Of a stretch of 64,000 bases of DNA, positions 1 to 7,331 are shown in pieces. Within the stretch, counting starts at the first letter, position 1, and each line of letters starts with the position of its first letter. Both the position numbers and the translations under genes were made by a program. The notes beneath the pieces were generated by a model. The model saw only the letters and a program-made list of their open reading frames with translations. It was not told where the DNA came from and ran no database searches. Source of the stretch: JAPYTK01 sp964401935 (lineage in GTDB: Bacteria; Myxococcota_A; Polyangia; Polyangiales; Polyangiaceae); assembly GCA_964401935.1 (NCBI GenBank), contig CAYOAL010000038.1:1-64000 (forward strand). Direction: 5' to 3'.

Positions 1-355
1 ACAGCCACACGAGCGCCGCGAGACTCAGCACTACCCGCCGCACGCCCATCCTCCCAACGCCGCCCATCCTCCCCACGCCCGAAACCCCACCCACGCCGCG
101 ACCTCCCGCCATCCGTGCCTTCCCCTTCACGCCTGTCCGCGCCCGCCCCTAAACGGCTCTCGCCGCCGTGCCCAACACGACCGCCACGGCCGCTTCACAC
201 GCTCACGCTCTGCTCGACCCCTCCAAGTCGTTGATTCCCAAGCCCCTCACCTCGCACTCGGCGACGCGCTGCTGGCTGGCGTGTTCGCCCTCATCGCAGC
301 CTCTCACTTCGCTCCCGCTATTGGCCTTTGGCACCCCCACTGGCGCAACCCCCGC
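1..355. other. Non-coding edge region
   Basis: No convincing gene is visible here. Open frames exist on both strands, but they are by-products of C-rich, stop-poor sequence and run straight into the repeat array that follows. There is no ribosome binding site or domain-like protein. Confidence 0.5.
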
Positions 356-540
356 ACCCGAACCACCACGACCCCGCCCCCCTCCGCACCCGCACGACCA
401 CGACCCCCGCACCCGCACGACCACGACCACGACCACCGCACCCGCACGACCACGACCCCCGCACCCGCACGACCACGACCATGACCACCGCACCGCACGA
501 CCACGACCCCCGCACGACCACGACCACGACCACGACCACC
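356..540. repeat. Degenerate CAC/CGAC-rich tandem array
   Basis: A degenerate tandem array built on units such as CCCCGCACCCGCACGACCAC, with shorter CGACCACGAC steps. One strand is almost free of G outside the CG steps and the other is almost free of C. It is open in several frames at once, so the His/Asp/Pro or Trp/Ser/Arg translations are not evidence of a gene. It lies about 150 bp from an assembly gap that is itself in a repeat. Confidence 0.75.
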
Positions 541-687
541 GACCCCGCGCAGCCTCTGGTCGCGACCCGCCCCCGCTCGCGCCTGTCCCAAACATCCTCG
601 CGCCTGGCGAGAAGCTCCTGAGCTGACGCAAGGGCGCGACGCTCCTCTGCTGGTCGTGCCCCTCCTCGCCGCGCCAGGGTCCCCGCG

Positions 688-787
688 NNNNNNNNNNNNN
701 NNNNNNNNNNNNNNNNNNNNNNNNNNNNNNNNNNNNNNNNNNNNNNNNNNNNNNNNNNNNNNNNNNNNNNNNNNNNNNNNNNNNNNN
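688..787. other. Assembly gap of 100 N
   Basis: Exactly 100 N, a conventional placeholder for a gap of unknown size. The left flank ends with the same CCCCGCG that ends each 21-bp repeat on the right, so the gap probably hides more copies of that repeat. Confidence 0.97.
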
Positions 788-863
788 CCAGCGTCCTGCG
801 TCCCCGCGCCAGCGTCCTGCGTCCCCGCGCCAGCGTCCTGCGTCCCCGCGCCAGCGTCCTGCG
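788..863. repeat. 21-bp tandem repeat, about 3.6 copies
   Basis: The unit CCAGCGTCCTGCGTCCCCGC plus G is repeated perfectly at 788-808, 809-829 and 830-850, with a partial copy to 863. The array abuts the 100-N gap and is probably longer in the genome. It lies just beyond the 3' end of the minus-strand gene ending at 895. Confidence 0.9.
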
Positions 864-894
864 CGCCTCGAGCTGGCCCCGCGAGTGGTGTCGG

Positions 895-1764
895 TCAGGT
901 CTTCAGGTTGGCGTCGAGATTCACGAACACGCTCGCGGCGGTGCCGTAGCTGATGCTCTGGTACGACGCGTAGGCGGTCGCGACCCGCTTTTTCAGCGCC
1001 GCGCGCGCGTCGCCTTCGGCGATCCCGCGCGAGGCAGCCTCCACCACGTAGCCCTCCGGCGCCATCAGCGACTTGGTCATCACCAGCGGACGCGAGCCTG
1101 CGTCGCGCAGCGCCGCCGTGAAGTAGTCGTGGGAGTAACAGGCGAGCACGAACGACGGGATCGGTTTGCGCGCGCGCTTCCGCAGCGCGGGCAGCTTTAC
1201 GTCGTCCATGAGCCGGTTGTGACCAGCGTAGCCGACGGCGTCCACACGCAGTCGCCGCGAGGCGTCACCCTCTTCGAACGTGATCCACTCTCCCTCGCTG
1301 GCGGCGCGAAAGAACCGAACCACCGCGTCATCGATCTGGTTGCCGTCGATCGCGTCGAGCACCGTGATGTGCTCCACCCGCTCCGACGCTCCCTCCTCAT
1401 CGTCGGCGACGCTCCGCTCGAGGTACCTACGAAACACCGCCCGCTCGAGCACGCCCTCCGGGTGGGTCGCCTGTGTGACCTTCTCGTAGCCGAGCCATTT
1501 CTTCTCGAAGATCCGGCGAGCACCGAAGATGGCGCCCCAATAGATGTTGGTGCGGAGGTTGTCGGGATCGCCGAGCGCGGGAGAGCCGCAGTCGAGCTGC
1601 GCGTTGTGGCAAAGGGGCACCACCACGTGCACGACGACTACGCGGTCGACGCGCTTCGGCTGCTCGCCGTCGTCGGCCGTCGCGGCCCCCTCGCGCCACG
1701 GCCCCACAAACGCCAACACGAAGGCGACGAGCCCGACCCCTACCCAGCGTGTTCGGTGCAACAT
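895..1764 (-). CDS. Exported protein of unknown function
   Basis: I do not recognise the family. The start at 1764 is chosen because GAAGGGAGC lies just upstream and the protein then opens with a signal peptide (MLHRTRW, then a hydrophobic stretch ending near GPWREGAATA); about 289 residues. The mature part begins with a Val/His-rich strand (RVVVVHVVVPLCHNAQ), has a cysteine pair near residues 55-62, and contains FVLACYSHDYF and TKSLMAPEGYVV, which look like the core strands of an alpha/beta fold. The closing segment YASYQSISYGTAASVFVNLD may be a further conserved block. It is transcribed away from the 1993 cluster. That it is exported is likely; the function is open. Confidence 0.7.
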   Translation of the reverse strand: MLHRTRWVGVGLVAFVLAFVGPWREGAATADDGEQPKRVDRVVVVHVVVPLCHNAQLDCGSPALGDPDNLRTNIYWGAIFGARRIFEKKWLGYEKVTQATHPEGVLERAVFRRYLERSVADDEEGASERVEHITVLDAIDGNQIDDAVVRFFRAASEGEWITFEEGDASRRLRVDAVGYAGHNRLMDDVKLPALRKRARKPIPSFVLACYSHDYFTAALRDAGSRPLVMTKSLMAPEGYVVEAASRGIAEGDARAALKKRVATAYASYQSISYGTAASVFVNLDANLKT

Positions 1765-1992
1765 GCTCCCTTCGTCGTGAGCGCCCACCCGAGTGTGACG
1801 GGCCCGCCGCAGCTTCTCCGCGCGGCGAGGTGCGCGCTTGACCACGGAGACGTTCGCGGCGATGCTCCCCGCCCCGAAAAGGGCCGAAGCCAATGCGCAT
1901 CGTGTCGTGAACAACCACGCAGACTTGGCGGGGCCAAGTCGAGGCAGCAAGCACTCTCTGAGCCGACCGCTCGGGGAGCCGAGCGGAGAATC

Positions 1993-3111
1993 ATGTCAGA
2001 CCAATACGTCGAGCTCATCGAGAAGTTGATCCCCACGGTTCAGGAGAACGCGGGCGGCGTCGACAGCCAAGCAGAGTTCCCACGCAAGAACGTGGACGCG
2101 TTCCTCGCCTCCGGCTTGGCCGGACTCACCGCAGCCACCGCGGTGGGTGGCATGGGCCAAGGGCCGCGCCAGGCCGTCGATGTGGTGCGGCGCCTCGCCA
2201 GCCACTGCGGCTCGACCGCGATGGTGGTGACCATGCACTACGCGGGCACGGCCGTGATCGAACAGCTCGGCGACGAGGCGACCCGCAAGGCCGTCGCGGC
2301 GGGCAAACACCTCACCACCCTCGCGTTCTCGGAGCGCGGCTCGCGCAGCCATTTCTGGGCGCCCGTCTCCACCGCCAAGAAGGTGTCGGGCGGGGTGCAG
2401 CTCGACGCGCAGAAGAGCTGGGTCACCTCGGCCCATCACGCCGACTCCTACGTGTGGTCGAGCAAGCCGCTCGCCGGGGACGCGCCGAGCTCGCTGTGGC
2501 TCGTGCCGCGCACCACCGCCGGCCTCGCCATCGACGGGGGCTTCGACGGCCTCGGACTGCGCGGCAACGACTCGTGCCCGGTGTCGGCGAAGGGCGCCGT
2601 GATCGCCGAGAGCGCGCTCCTCGGGGAAGACGGCGCGGGCTTCAAGTACATGCTCGAGGTGGTGCTCCCCAACTTCAACGTGATGACCTCCGCGGTGGCG
2701 GTGGGTTTGATGCAGGGAGCCACCGGGGCCACCGCCGGTCACGCCGGGGGCACGAGGTTCCAGCACCTCGACAGCCCGCTCGCCGAGCTGCCCACCATCC
2801 GCAACTACATCGCGCGCATGCAGGTTCGCACCGACATGACCTACGCGCTGCTCCTCGACACGCTGACCGCCATGGAGACGGGCCGCGAAGACGCGGTGCT
2901 GCGGGTGCTCGAGTGCAAGGCGGCGGCCGGCGAGGCCGCGACCGAGGTGTTGGATCTCGCCATGCGGGTCTGCGGGGGTGCGGCGTTCCGGCGTGACGTG
3001 GGCGTGGAGCGCATGTTCCGCGACGCTCGCGCCGGCACCGTCATGGCGCCCACCACCGATCAGCTCTACGACTTCATCGGCAAGGCGGTGTGCGGCATGG
3101 ACGTGTTCTAA
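1993..3111 (+). CDS. Acyl-CoA dehydrogenase-fold flavoprotein, probably not a dehydrogenase
   Basis: A 372-residue protein of the acyl-CoA dehydrogenase fold: N-terminal helical domain, middle beta domain around AFSERGSRSH and QKSWVTSAHHADSY, and a C-terminal helical bundle with MRVCGGAAFRRDVGVERMFRDARAG. True dehydrogenases have the catalytic Glu in an IYEGT-like motif after the RDA sequence. Here that segment reads TVMAPTTDQLYDF, with no Glu. Loss of this residue is typical of the monooxygenase or oxidase branches of the fold (DszC/SfnB type), so a flavin-dependent oxygenation is a reasonable inference. The ATG at 1993 is preceded by GGAG. It is the first gene of a co-directional five-gene cluster; the next starts 43 bp downstream. 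The substrate is unknown. Confidence 0.85.
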   Translation: MSDQYVELIEKLIPTVQENAGGVDSQAEFPRKNVDAFLASGLAGLTAATAVGGMGQGPRQAVDVVRRLASHCGSTAMVVTMHYAGTAVIEQLGDEATRKAVAAGKHLTTLAFSERGSRSHFWAPVSTAKKVSGGVQLDAQKSWVTSAHHADSYVWSSKPLAGDAPSSLWLVPRTTAGLAIDGGFDGLGLRGNDSCPVSAKGAVIAESALLGEDGAGFKYMLEVVLPNFNVMTSAVAVGLMQGATGATAGHAGGTRFQHLDSPLAELPTIRNYIARMQVRTDMTYALLLDTLTAMETGREDAVLRVLECKAAAGEAATEVLDLAMRVCGGAAFRRDVGVERMFRDARAGTVMAPTTDQLYDFIGKAVCGMDVF

Positions 3112-3154
3112 CCGCAGACCTCTCGCCCCTCCAAGGCAAGTCACCCCCGTACTC

Positions 3155-3307
3155 ATGAGCAAAGAGGCCCCCCAACCCGCGCCCGCCCCCGAGGCCCCGG
3201 TGTGCCCCCAGTGCCGCGGCACTGGGCTCAACGCCACCAAGAAGCGCTTCTGCAGCGCGTGTCTGGGGAGCGGCAAGGCGACCAAGCGTCCGTTCGGGTG
3301 GCAATGA
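3155..3307 (+). CDS. 50-residue zinc-ribbon peptide (two CxxCxGxG motifs)
   Basis: A very small protein with two DnaJ-type CxxCxGxG units, CPQCRGTG and CSACLGSG, separated by about eight residues, after a Pro/Ala-rich N-terminus. The two units should form a single four-cysteine zinc site. Its stop codon overlaps the next gene's start (ATGA, 3304-3307), which implies translational coupling. In DnaJ such units bind zinc and clients. A stand-alone pair could be a small metal-binding or protein-interaction module for the neighbouring enzymes. That role is inference; the coding call rests on the motifs, the 4-bp overlap and the matching frame. Confidence 0.8.
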   Translation: MSKEAPQPAPAPEAPVCPQCRGTGLNATKKRFCSACLGSGKATKRPFGWQ

Positions 3308-3762
3308 CGGCTCACGGCGACATGAAGTGGTCGGTCCGCGTGTCCTCCCGCGACCGCGGCTCGGCCACCGTCTACGCCCGCAAGGCGCGCTTCGAGGTAG
3401 GGGCCCCGCTCGCCTTCGACGTGGAGGATGAGCGCGCCTCCGCGTTCGAGGTCTTGCTCGGCGCGCTGGGGGCGGATCTCGTGGCGGGCATGAAAGCGCG
3501 CTGTCACCGCCGTCGCCTCGAGGTAGACAGCGTCGAGGCCCTCGTTCACGGCGAGCTCGACAACCCGCTCACCCACCTCGGCGTGGTGGGTGAGGAGGGT
3601 CACCCCGGCCTCGAGCGGGTCGCCGTGAAGGTGTTCGTGGAGACCCTCGAAGAGGAAGGGGTCATCCGCGAGGCCTGGGACGAGATGCTCGCCCGCTCGC
3701 CCCTCTTTCGAACCCTCTCCGCGGTCGCGCGCTGCGATCTCGAGCTCCACATCGTGATGTAA
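3304..3762 (+). CDS. OsmC-fold protein lacking both redox cysteines
   Basis: A 152-residue OsmC-type protein recognisable from ASAFEVLLGALGADLVAGM, the following Arg/Lys-rich segment, HPGLERVAVKVFV and the closing ARSPLFRTLSAVARC. In OsmC/Ohr peroxidases one cysteine follows LGAL (LGAC) and the other lies in a CPVH-like motif. Here the first position is Asp/Leu and the second is Ser (SPLFRTL), so a thiol peroxidase mechanism is not possible. The fold has presumably been reused, perhaps for binding a small organic or sulfur compound. It overlaps the zinc-ribbon peptide by 4 bp and lies 38 bp before the PhnD-like gene. Confidence 0.85.
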   Translation: MTAHGDMKWSVRVSSRDRGSATVYARKARFEVGAPLAFDVEDERASAFEVLLGALGADLVAGMKARCHRRRLEVDSVEALVHGELDNPLTHLGVVGEEGHPGLERVAVKVFVETLEEEGVIREAWDEMLARSPLFRTLSAVARCDLELHIVM

Positions 3763-3766
3763 ACAA

Positions 3767-3786
3767 GCCGAGCCCTCGGGCTCGGC
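3767..3786 (+). promoter_or_regulatory. Intergenic hairpin between the OsmC-like and PhnD-like genes
   Basis: GCCGAGCC and GGCTCGGC form a perfect 8-bp stem with a 4-nt CTCG loop. There is no T-run, so it is unlikely to be an intrinsic terminator. It ends a few bases before the next gene's ribosome site (CAGGAGAA), where it could act in mRNA processing, partial attenuation or translation control. Confidence 0.4.
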
Positions 3787-3800
3787 GCAGGAGAACTTCG

Positions 3801-4616
3801 ATGACCCAACCCATCATCCTGGGGGCCGTGCTGTACGACCCGAAAGTGTCCGTCATCTGGGACATCATCCGCGAATATTTCGAAGAGAAGGGCGTCCCCA
3901 TGGATGTCGTGTTCTTCACCAACTACGAGCTGCAGGTCGACTCACTGGTGAAGGGCCTCGTCGACGTCGCCTGGAACTCGCCGCTCGCGTGGGTAGACAC
4001 CAAGCGGCGCACCGACGGAGCGTGCCGCGCGATCGCGATGCGCGACACCGATCGCGACCGTCGCTCCCACGTGATCGCCAAGCGGGCGGCGGGGATCAAC
4101 TCGCTCGAAGACTTGAAGGGCAAGACGATCGGCTTCGGCGCGAAAGACTCCCCCCAAGCCACGCTCATCCCCATGCAGGTGCTGCACGAGGGGGGGCTCG
4201 AGCCGGGCGACTACGTGGCGCGGCGCTTCGACGTGCTCGTGGGCAAACACGGCGACCACATCGGCGGCGAGCTCGACGCCTTCCGCGCGCTCGAAGCGGG
4301 GGAGGTGGACGCGAGCTGCCTCCTCGACCTGAACTGGGAGGGGTGGACCGCGGACGGCACGGTGAACAAGAACGAGTACGCCATCGTGTCGAGCAGCGGC
4401 ACGTTCGATCACTGCGTGTTCACGGTGCTCGCGAGCTTCGCCAAGGAGCGCGAGGAGGCGTTCTTGAAGGCGCTCTTCGCGATGGACTACGACAACCCCG
4501 ACCACCGCGAGATGATGGACCTCGAGGGTCTGAAGAAGTGGGAGCCAGGCCGCACCACCGGCTTCGAGCTCCTCACCTCGGGTTGCAAGCTCACCCACTA
4601 CTTCGACCGAAGCTGA
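3801..4616 (+). CDS. PhnD/SsuA-like substrate-binding-fold protein without signal peptide
   Basis: A 271-residue protein of the periplasmic binding protein type II fold: early strand IILGAVLYDPKVSVIWDII, the typical LVDVAWNSPLAW, then INSLEDLKGKTIGFGAKDSPQATLIP, the hallmark of PhnD/SsuA/ThiY-like proteins. It has no signal peptide or lipobox, and no ABC transporter permease or ATPase lies nearby. The protein should therefore be cytosolic. Leaderless members of this fold are known as enzymes (Thi5, MqnA/MqnD), so an enzymatic or ligand-sensing role in the cluster is a plausible inference. The ribosome site GGAGAACTTCG precedes the ATG, and the MetE-like gene starts 13 bp after the stop. Confidence 0.85.
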   Translation: MTQPIILGAVLYDPKVSVIWDIIREYFEEKGVPMDVVFFTNYELQVDSLVKGLVDVAWNSPLAWVDTKRRTDGACRAIAMRDTDRDRRSHVIAKRAAGINSLEDLKGKTIGFGAKDSPQATLIPMQVLHEGGLEPGDYVARRFDVLVGKHGDHIGGELDAFRALEAGEVDASCLLDLNWEGWTADGTVNKNEYAIVSSSGTFDHCVFTVLASFAKEREEAFLKALFAMDYDNPDHREMMDLEGLKKWEPGRTTGFELLTSGCKLTHYFDRS

Positions 4617-4629
4617 CGAGGGCACCGCC

Positions 4630-5784
4630 ATGAGCCGAACGCTGCCGCCGCTGCCCATCACCATCGTGGGGAGCTGGCCCCGCCAGAAGGAGCTGCTCCG
4701 CGCCCAGAAGGCCAAACGCGCCGGACGCCTCACCCAGGAGGCGTTCCAGCGGATCGCCGACGAACAGGTGCTGCGGGTGCTCGAGCTCCAAGAGCGCGCC
4801 GGCGTGGATCTGGTGACCGACGGTGAACAACGACGCGACGCGTTCTTCTCCTTCGTGGCCGACAAGCTCGAGGGTGTGAGGATGATGACGCTGGCCGAGA
4901 TGCTCGACATCATCGAGGACAAGGCCGCCTTCGAGATGATCTTGCAGACGCTCGACGTGCCCGCGTTCTCGATCTCGAACGCCACCTGCGTGGGGCCGGT
5001 GTCGCGCCGCGAGCCGCTCGCCGTCGACGAGCTGCGCTTCTTGAAGCAACACACCGACAAGCCGGTGAAGGTGCCGCTCCCCGGCCCCTACCTCATGACC
5101 CGCGGGATGTTCGTGAAAGAGGTGAGCCGGCCCCACTACGAGACCAAAGAGGCCCTCGGCGACGCCGTGGTGGAGCTCTTGCGCAGAGAGGTGACCGAGC
5201 TCTGCGAGGCCGGCGCCGACTTCATCCAGTTCGACGAGCCGGTGCTCACCGAGCTCGTGTTCGCGCAAGGCCAAGCGCGCACCTTCATGTGCGCCCACCT
5301 CGCGGCGACCAACGACCCGACCGAGGAGCTCGAGTTTGCCGTGAGCCTCATCAACCGCGTGCTCGATGGAATCGATCTGCGCGCGCACGGGACACGCGTC
5401 GGTTTGCACATCTGTCGCGGCAACTGGAGCCAAGACGAGTCGACGCTGCTCCGCGGGAGCTACGATCCGCTCGCTCCCTACCTGGAGCGCATGGCCGTCG
5501 ACCAGCTGGTGCTCGAGTACGCCACCGAGCGCGCGGGCGACTTGTTGACCTTCCCCGACAAGGAGCTGGGGCTCGGAGTGGTGAACCCGCGCACCGAGGT
5601 GGTGGAGTCGGTCGACTCCATTCGCGATGACATTCAACGAGCGCTCGAGCGCTATCCGAAGGAGAGCCTGTTCATCAACCCAGACTGCGGCTTCGCGACG
5701 TTCTCGAACCGCCCGGTGAACAGCGACGACGTCGCCATGAGGAAGCTCGCGGCGATGCGGGAAGCCGTGGAGCCGCTCCGTTGA
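4630..5784 (+). CDS. MetE C-terminal-domain-like methyltransferase
   Basis: A 384-residue stand-alone homologue of the catalytic half of cobalamin-independent methionine synthase. Visible are the opening TIVGSWPR motif, IQFDEPVL near residues 199-206, the zinc-ligand pair H260/C262 (LHICRGNWS) and the distal Cys353 in NPDCGFATF. Full-length MetE is about 750 residues with a folate-binding N-terminal half, which is absent. Single-domain relatives include folate-independent methionine synthases and epoxyalkane:CoM transferase, both of which use zinc-activated thiols. The expected chemistry is transfer to or from a zinc-bound thiolate. The donor and the thiol are unknown, and the cluster suggests an organosulfur pathway rather than general methionine synthesis. 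Confidence 0.85.
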   Translation: MSRTLPPLPITIVGSWPRQKELLRAQKAKRAGRLTQEAFQRIADEQVLRVLELQERAGVDLVTDGEQRRDAFFSFVADKLEGVRMMTLAEMLDIIEDKAAFEMILQTLDVPAFSISNATCVGPVSRREPLAVDELRFLKQHTDKPVKVPLPGPYLMTRGMFVKEVSRPHYETKEALGDAVVELLRREVTELCEAGADFIQFDEPVLTELVFAQGQARTFMCAHLAATNDPTEELEFAVSLINRVLDGIDLRAHGTRVGLHICRGNWSQDESTLLRGSYDPLAPYLERMAVDQLVLEYATERAGDLLTFPDKELGLGVVNPRTEVVESVDSIRDDIQRALERYPKESLFINPDCGFATFSNRPVNSDDVAMRKLAAMREAVEPLR

Positions 5785-5805
5785 GCGGCGTGGCCATCGT
5801 GTAGA

Positions 5806-7236
5806 ATGGCGGCCATGCGATCCTTGCGCTCCATGGCTTTCGTCGCCCTCGGCCTCGCGGGGCTGGTCGCGGGCTGCGCCGACCCCGAGGCCGTCGCGCC
5901 GCTGCCCGGCCCCCTCGAGGCGTGGCCTTCGTACGGGCGCGATCACGAGAACACCCGCGCCAACCTCACCGAGACCCAACTCACCGCGGCCACCGTGAGC
6001 TCGCTCACCGAGCGGTGGTCGGTGCCGCTGCCCGGTTGCACGTCGACCCCGGCGGTGGTGGACGGGATCGTCTACTTCGGCGACTGGGACGGGCACGTCC
6101 ACGCGGTGCGCGTCGACGACGGCGCGTCGGTGTGGAAGCAGAAGATCACCGCGAGCCCGGTCGATCCGTCGGTGCTCGTCGCCGAGGGCAAGCTCTATGT
6201 CGGCGACGGCGATGGCTACTTCTACGCGCTCGATCAGGCGAGCGGTGAGGTGCTCTTTCGCGTGGAGCTCGACGACCACCCGAACACGCACATCTACAGC
6301 TCGGCGGTGTACGTGGACGGAAAGGTCATCGTGGGGGTGGCCGGCATCGAGCTGGTGTTCATCAAAGACGACTACACCTTCCGCGGCAGCCTCGTGGCGC
6401 TCGACGCGGACAGCGGCGACGAACGCTGGCGCGTGTACATGACCGAGGACGACGCGAGCGGAGGGGCGGGGGTGTCGGTGTGGTCGTCCCCGGCGATCGA
6501 CACCGAACGAGGTTGGGTGTTCGTGGGCACGGGCAACACCTACGAGGCCCCAGCGAGCCTGCGCGCCGATGCCCTCGTCGCGGTCGACTACCAGTCGGGC
6601 GACGTGAAGTGGGTGCGACAGTTCACCGCCGACGACGTGTTCACCATCTTCCAGCCTCCACCCCAAGGGCCGGACGCCGACGTCGGCGCGGCCCCCAACC
6701 TCTTCAGCGTCGACGGGCGCGATCTGGTGGGGGTTGGTGACAAGGCTGGCGTGTTCTCGGTGCTCGACCGCCAGACCGGCGAGACCGTGTGGGCCAAGCA
6801 GGTGACCCGAGGGTCCCACCTCGGCGGCGTGATGAGCTCGGCGGCCTACGCAGAGGGGGTGCTCTACGTGACCTCCAACCTCTTCTCGGAGGACGCCGAT
6901 CTCGGCACTGCGCTCGACGATCCCCAGGAGGAGGACGTGCACGTGACCGTGGCGCTCGATGCGGCCAGCGGCGACGAGAAGTGGCGGGTGGAGCAGCCGT
7001 TCCCGTCGGTAGGAGGCCTCACCTACGCGGGCGGCGTCGTGTATCACGGCTCGGTGGACGGGACGATCCATGCGCTCGACGCGACGAGCGGGGAGACGCT
7101 GTTCTCTCGCAACCTGTCTCGGTCGATGGCGAGCGGGGCCTCGCTCGTGAACGGCATGCTCTTCGTGAGCCATGGGTTTCGGTTCTTCACCGGCTCGGGC
7201 GCGATCGAGGGCGGCGTCACCGCCTTCGGGCTCTGA
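5806..7236 (+). CDS. PQQ-type beta-propeller lipoprotein
   Basis: A 476-residue lipoprotein. A hydrophobic leader ends in the lipobox GLVAGC (Cys24 from 5806; an ATG at 5815 is equally possible). The mature part consists of repeated propeller blades: GIVYFGDWDGHVHAVRVDDG, KLYVGDGDGYFYALDQASG, GSLVALDADSGDERWRV, VVYHGSVDGTIHALDATSG. These match the PQQ-like/outer-membrane-assembly propeller repeat and resemble the quinoprotein-dehydrogenase propeller, but no cytochrome or catalytic Asp/Glu signature stands out. It is probably a cell-surface scaffold or binding protein. It follows the MetE-like gene by only 21 bp but differs in function, so co-transcription is uncertain. Confidence 0.85.
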   Translation: MAAMRSLRSMAFVALGLAGLVAGCADPEAVAPLPGPLEAWPSYGRDHENTRANLTETQLTAATVSSLTERWSVPLPGCTSTPAVVDGIVYFGDWDGHVHAVRVDDGASVWKQKITASPVDPSVLVAEGKLYVGDGDGYFYALDQASGEVLFRVELDDHPNTHIYSSAVYVDGKVIVGVAGIELVFIKDDYTFRGSLVALDADSGDERWRVYMTEDDASGGAGVSVWSSPAIDTERGWVFVGTGNTYEAPASLRADALVAVDYQSGDVKWVRQFTADDVFTIFQPPPQGPDADVGAAPNLFSVDGRDLVGVGDKAGVFSVLDRQTGETVWAKQVTRGSHLGGVMSSAAYAEGVLYVTSNLFSEDADLGTALDDPQEEDVHVTVALDAASGDEKWRVEQPFPSVGGLTYAGGVVYHGSVDGTIHALDATSGETLFSRNLSRSMASGASLVNGMLFVSHGFRFFTGSGAIEGGVTAFGL

Positions 7237-7285
7237 GCTCGGGCGCCGAGCGAGGCGGCGGCGTCACCACGTTCGGGGTCTGAGC
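7207..7285 (+). repeat. Tandem copy of the propeller gene's 3' end
   Basis: The last codons of the propeller gene (7207-7238, encoding GGVTAFGL and stop) reappear with few changes at 7252-7285, where the same frame pattern would read GGVTTFGV and stop; a further fragment follows. It looks like a small duplication left downstream of the functional stop. Confidence 0.55.
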
Positions 7286-7331
7286 GAGGCGGCTGCGTCA
7301 ATCCCGTCGAGGCGTGATATCTTCGTCGGTC

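Noticed and set aside
168..631. Overlapping open frames on both strands encoding His/Asp/Pro- or Trp/Ser/Arg-rich proteins
   Set aside because: They are open in several frames because of the tandem CAC/CGAC array. There is no ribosome site, no domain and no normal composition.
356..863. CRISPR array
   Set aside because: The units are directly adjacent tandem repeats without unique spacers, and no cas genes are present.
1129..1992. In-frame upstream extension of the acyl-CoA-dehydrogenase-like gene
   Set aside because: It lies antisense to the exported-protein gene, has no domain similarity, and the real protein starts at 1993 with its own ribosome site.
4591..7173. Long minus-strand open frame opposite the MetE-like and propeller genes
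   Set aside because: His/Arg/Val-rich antisense translation typical of the opposite strand of high-GC genes. The plus-strand genes have clear family motifs.
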